From NCBI RefSeq assembly GCF_964204645.1, contig NC_134025.1:22908001-22972000 (forward strand): DNA of 64,000 nucleotides. The letters are read 5' to 3'. A model generated the notes under the pieces. It was not told where the DNA came from and did not search any database. It saw only the letters and a list, made by a program, of their open reading frames with translations. This document shows positions 60,739 through 64,000 of the stretch, in pieces. This stretch comes from Tubulanus polymorphus. Lineage: Eukaryota; Nemertea; Palaeonemertea; Tubulaniformes; Tubulanidae. Position 1 is the first letter of the stretch, and every line of letters starts with the position of its first letter. A program made the translations under genes and the position numbers.

Positions 60739-63704
60739 CTTAATACTCCTCATTGCTGCTTTCAACTCCATCTTCATCACCGGTGGGATTCCTTATTCTA
60801 TCGGCACCTATACCGTCGAATGGTTGAATGCTTTTAAGAATGGCAGCGGAGTCACTGCTTGGTTGGGATCCGTCAATTTGGCAGTTATGCTTTGTAGTGG
60901 TAAGTTGGCTTATCTATAGTGTAATGTAATCAACGTAGTCTTCTGAAAATTTGATCGCCACGAAGCCACGAATGCATTTTCGTTCGAGAAGTTCGTTTCA
61001 ACATATATACAGTGTAAACCATGCATAAGTCGGATCATTTGGAACCAGTAGAAAAGAGCCGACTTACAAAAAATGACACAAGTCGGATTTTCCACTTTTT
61101 TTATAGTGAAAAGTCCGGCCATGGAAAACGTATATAAATTAAATGAAAAATACAGCAATGAAAATGAATGTAACTCGCGTGTTTATTTAACTACTTGTAT
61201 ATACGTGGATACTTCACCCATGAATTAATTCGTAACACGATAGAGGAAATATTCCGATCAATTTGAATACAATGTTGCAACCAATTACAATTACTCCGTG
61301 GTTTGAACTAATCCCAGCAACGTATTGCATTCAAGATGTTTTTAAGACGTGTTACTCGAATTATAAAATGTATACAACGAATATATACACACGGTGAAAA
61401 GCGGAAATTTTATAACAGATTGGAAGTATGAAATAGTAATAACTCAAAGGTTTACAGGATTATAACTCGTAGCTTTGAAAATATCAGCCGTTTTGACAAT
61501 TATCGATGATCATGCTACTGTTTATTTTCCCATGAATATGATTTTTTTAAAATGATAATAATAACTTACCACCACACAAAAAACCTTCGTGAAAAGTTGG
61601 ACACTATCACATTTCTAACTTCGATGTTTTAGGGCCGCTCTCTGGTATGATGGTAAACAAATGGGGATTCAAAAGAGTTATATTTGTTGCCGGACTGCTT
61701 TCGTCTGGCGGAATCGTTGCGTCAGCCTTTGCGACCAATGTTTACGTTCTCATCGTAACTTACGGACTTATCACAGGTAAGAAACAGAAAAAAACGAAGT
61801 CATCTCCAAATCTATTAATTTCACGAATTATGTTTTTTATACGCAGGATTTTACCTGTCAAAGGACATATTGTTCAGTTCCATGGGTTAATACAACGAGA
61901 CGGATCGTAATAAAGTAGTACTTTAAAGGTTAACTAGCTCATTCGAAGTACGAGCTTTCGCCACTAGTGTAGTAGCTTCATCGGGCGAACGAGTCACCTG
62001 ATGAAGCTACTATGCACTAGTACCAAAAACTCGTGTTGTCAAACAAACTAGTTAACCTATTAAGTACGATCCGTCTCGTTGTATTTATTCTACACTATGT
62101 TAATACGGCCCCTCCACGAATCTTTATTAGTTCCATGGGTTAAGTGAATGTATATATATATCTCATTAAGTCATTTTGTAGGGCTAGGATTTGGTATGGC
62201 TCATGTGCCGACGATAGCAGTGATGGCTCAAAGTTTCAACAGAATGCGAACAGTTATGATGGCAATATGCATGTCCGCTACGAGTCTAGGAATGTTCATT
62301 TTGCCGATATTTGTCAACTTTACCGTAAACGTATATGGCTGGAGGGGTTCGATCCTGATATTAGGCGGCTTTGCGTTGCATTTATCTATCTCGGGTTTAT
62401 TGATCGATCCTTCAATCGCGAGTTCCGCATTGTCGCAAAACGCCACCAAACGACCACACATCGACCAGGTCGAAGAAATTATCGGATCGATAACGAGCTT
62501 GAATCTGAAACCGGTCAAACCAAGAAACAAAATCATTCGGCTCGGAATGTTTAAACACAGAACCTTTGTCCTTCTTATGTTCCATGCATTTTTTGTGTCC
62601 TGCGGATACTTAATTGCCTACATACACTTGTCAGCGGCCGCGATTGATATTTACCAATTGGACAACGAAAAAGCGCGTTACATCATTTCAGCGATCGGCG
62701 TATCGAATCTCTTGGGCCGGGTTGTCCAAGGCGCGATAACGCATCACCCGAAAGTAGAAACGTTAGAATTGTATATGGTAGTTACATTTCTAGCCGGGGT
62801 CTTTCTCGTCATATTCCCCTTCATGGGCAACTATACGGGACTTATGGCGGCAACCTGTGGAATCGGATTTAGTTTTGCGGCTTATGGTTGTTATCTGCCT
62901 TGTGTAATCGCTGAATTGTTGGAAACGGAATATATAGCCGCTGCTTGTGGATACATTATGTTCTCGTGTGGAATCGGATTCCTTATCGGGCCACCTGTCG
63001 CCGGTATGACAAATATATTGTTAAACTAAATCTAAACGCATTGCTTATCAAAGAGGGGTGCAGCGGGGATTTCTGTTTCTGTTTGAAAATGTGCATTCCG
63101 AAATCGTTTTGGAAAAATCCTTAAATCAATGGCAAGGGGCGGATCCAGGAGGACTTGTTTGCAAGTCAATCGAGTGCTCTATTTCATTTCGTCAATAAAG
63201 ATAATCGGTGCATTTCAGTGTGGGAGTGCGCCTAATATTGCCTTTCTCGACATCAAAATGTTTGGAATGTGTCAAGTCCTTCAAAATTTGCCTCTGGATC
63301 CTCCCCCGAATAAAAACTATTTTGCTCATCGCGACTGCTCATCGTGCAGTTCTCCTTTCTTTTCAGGCATGCTCTACGACTATACTGGAAGTTATGCCAA
63401 TTCGTTATATTTGGGCGCGGGGTTCGTTTTTCTGGGTATCGTTGTTACATTACCTCATTGGCTCGTGATCTGGTCGGACGCCTGCTGTGCAAAACGTGAC
63501 GTCACGACGACGCCGGCGAAATCGAACTATGTTTCAACAGACGATGACGACGTCGAGCAATGCAACGAAACTGACTCCTGTCTCGACAGAAGCGAAAATA
63601 AGGAGGCTGCCAATGGATATGATCGTCAGCCGACAGAGGATGAATCACCTCTTCCCCAATTAGAACTACGAGTTGTACGTTGTCATATGCTCGTCCACAA
63701 TTAA
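60659..63704 (+). CDS. SLC16-like monocarboxylate transporter (major facilitator)
   Basis: Plasma-membrane carrier of the MCT family, predicted to move monocarboxylates or related organic anions; substrate cannot be read from sequence. Four exons: 60659-60899, 61633-61776, 62182-63003, 63367-63704, all GT-AG, phases closing to 514 residues. About twelve hydrophobic helices in a 6+6 layout: helix 1 around LILLIAAFNSIFIT, the loop 2-3 NKWGFKR, FNRMRTVMMAICMSATSLGM in the region of the second MCT signature, a long cytosolic loop (about residues 215-260), and the last helix in the final exon, followed by an acidic hydrophilic tail. The usual N-terminal DGGWGW-type signature is missing. Start may be 60659 or the internal Met at 60707. 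Reading past the donor at 63003 would stop at 63029 and lose the last helix. Introns 2 and 3 hold repeats. Closest MCT member unassigned. Confidence 0.85.
61876..62144. mobile_element. Inverted-repeat insertion with 15-bp target duplication (transporter intron 2)
   Basis: The direct repeat agttccatgggttaa occurs at 61876-61890 and 62130-62144. Between them lies an element with perfect 21-bp inverted ends (61889-61909 and 62066-62086) and further inverted pairs (ggttaactag 61928-61937 with ctagttaacc 62049-62058). Each inner arm carries a CYGATGA ... stem ... RAAA string resembling a hammerhead-ribozyme core. A long target duplication argues for target-primed insertion. Confidence 0.75.
63133..63316 (+). 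repeat. GGGGCGGATCCAGG-type element (transporter intron 3)
   Basis: GGGGCGGATCCAGGAGG near 63136 is roughly inverted near 63290-63308 (cctctggatcctccccc). Related to the element at 12451-12722. The second end lies about 60 bp from the final exon. Confidence 0.5.
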
Positions 63705-64000
63705 GCCCCAAATAGCCTTGAAATCGTTATAGTCATAATCCTAGTACATACATACTTCTGCCCTTTAAATATATAATTATCTAGATAAGTATCAATCTTT
63801 CAATTGCACTCTTATCAAGGAAAATTATCGTTTTTGGTCTAGCCACCATTTTTTATTGCGTTGAAATATATTTTCAGAACAAATGAATCATTTGCAGCGA
63901 CACGGAATGAGTAAGATGTTGATAAATCTCTACGAACTAATCTTCAAGTAAAAGAAGATAATGTAATTCACGCGTGAACTCAAATGCAAAGCGTCTTTGC
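63705..64000 (+). other. 3' flank of the transporter gene
   Basis: AT-rich, no canonical AATAAA seen before the window end, no other gene. Confidence 0.4.

Noticed and set aside
62144-62554. 136-codon open frame on the plus strand
   Set aside because: It is an out-of-frame shadow of the large transporter exon 62182-63003, whose own frame encodes the membrane helices.

Overview
The window is nuclear DNA of an invertebrate animal. It is AT-rich, it has intron-split genes with GT-AG junctions, long non-coding stretches and many short non-autonomous transposon-like repeats. The proteins are closest, from memory of the families, to animal CDKL1, a leishmanolysin-type (M8) metalloprotease, FIBP, RGS22 and an SLC16 monocarboxylate transporter. 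I cannot name the species or phylum; a marine spiralian or invertebrate deuterostome would fit. There is no bacterial, organellar or CRISPR content.

Layout. 1-16.4 kb has no gene I can support and carries repeats, including four of five copies of one inverted-repeat element family (3.2-5.4 kb). 16.4-28.7 kb (+) holds CDKL1: nine confident coding exons from 20062, plus a possible in-frame upstream exon at 16413. A near-perfect 251-bp inverted repeat (18202-18751) lies upstream of the confident exons. 32.8-40.1 kb (-) holds a secreted or membrane-anchored M8 metalloprotease with about 17 exons and two possible cytoplasmic tails. 42.0-45.6 kb (+) holds FIBP, nine exons, complete. 47.0-59.0 kb (-) holds RGS22, about 28 exons, including a putative 9-nt microexon. 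60.7-63.7 kb (+) holds a four-exon SLC16-like transporter.

The five genes alternate in orientation (+ - + - +), giving two convergent pairs (CDKL1/protease and FIBP/RGS22) and two divergent pairs (protease/FIBP, about 1.9 kb apart, and RGS22/transporter, about 1.6 kb apart). There is no operon logic. Two genes, CDKL1 and RGS22, belong to families linked to cilia or sperm in other animals, and the protease may be related to the left-right organiser protease CIROP. A shared ciliary theme is therefore possible but unproven.

Exon models were built by hand from splice sites and reading phase. Phases close without a frameshift in all five genes, which is the main internal support. The weakest parts are the first RGS22 exon, the second protease exon (37960-38041) and the upstream CDKL1 exon.
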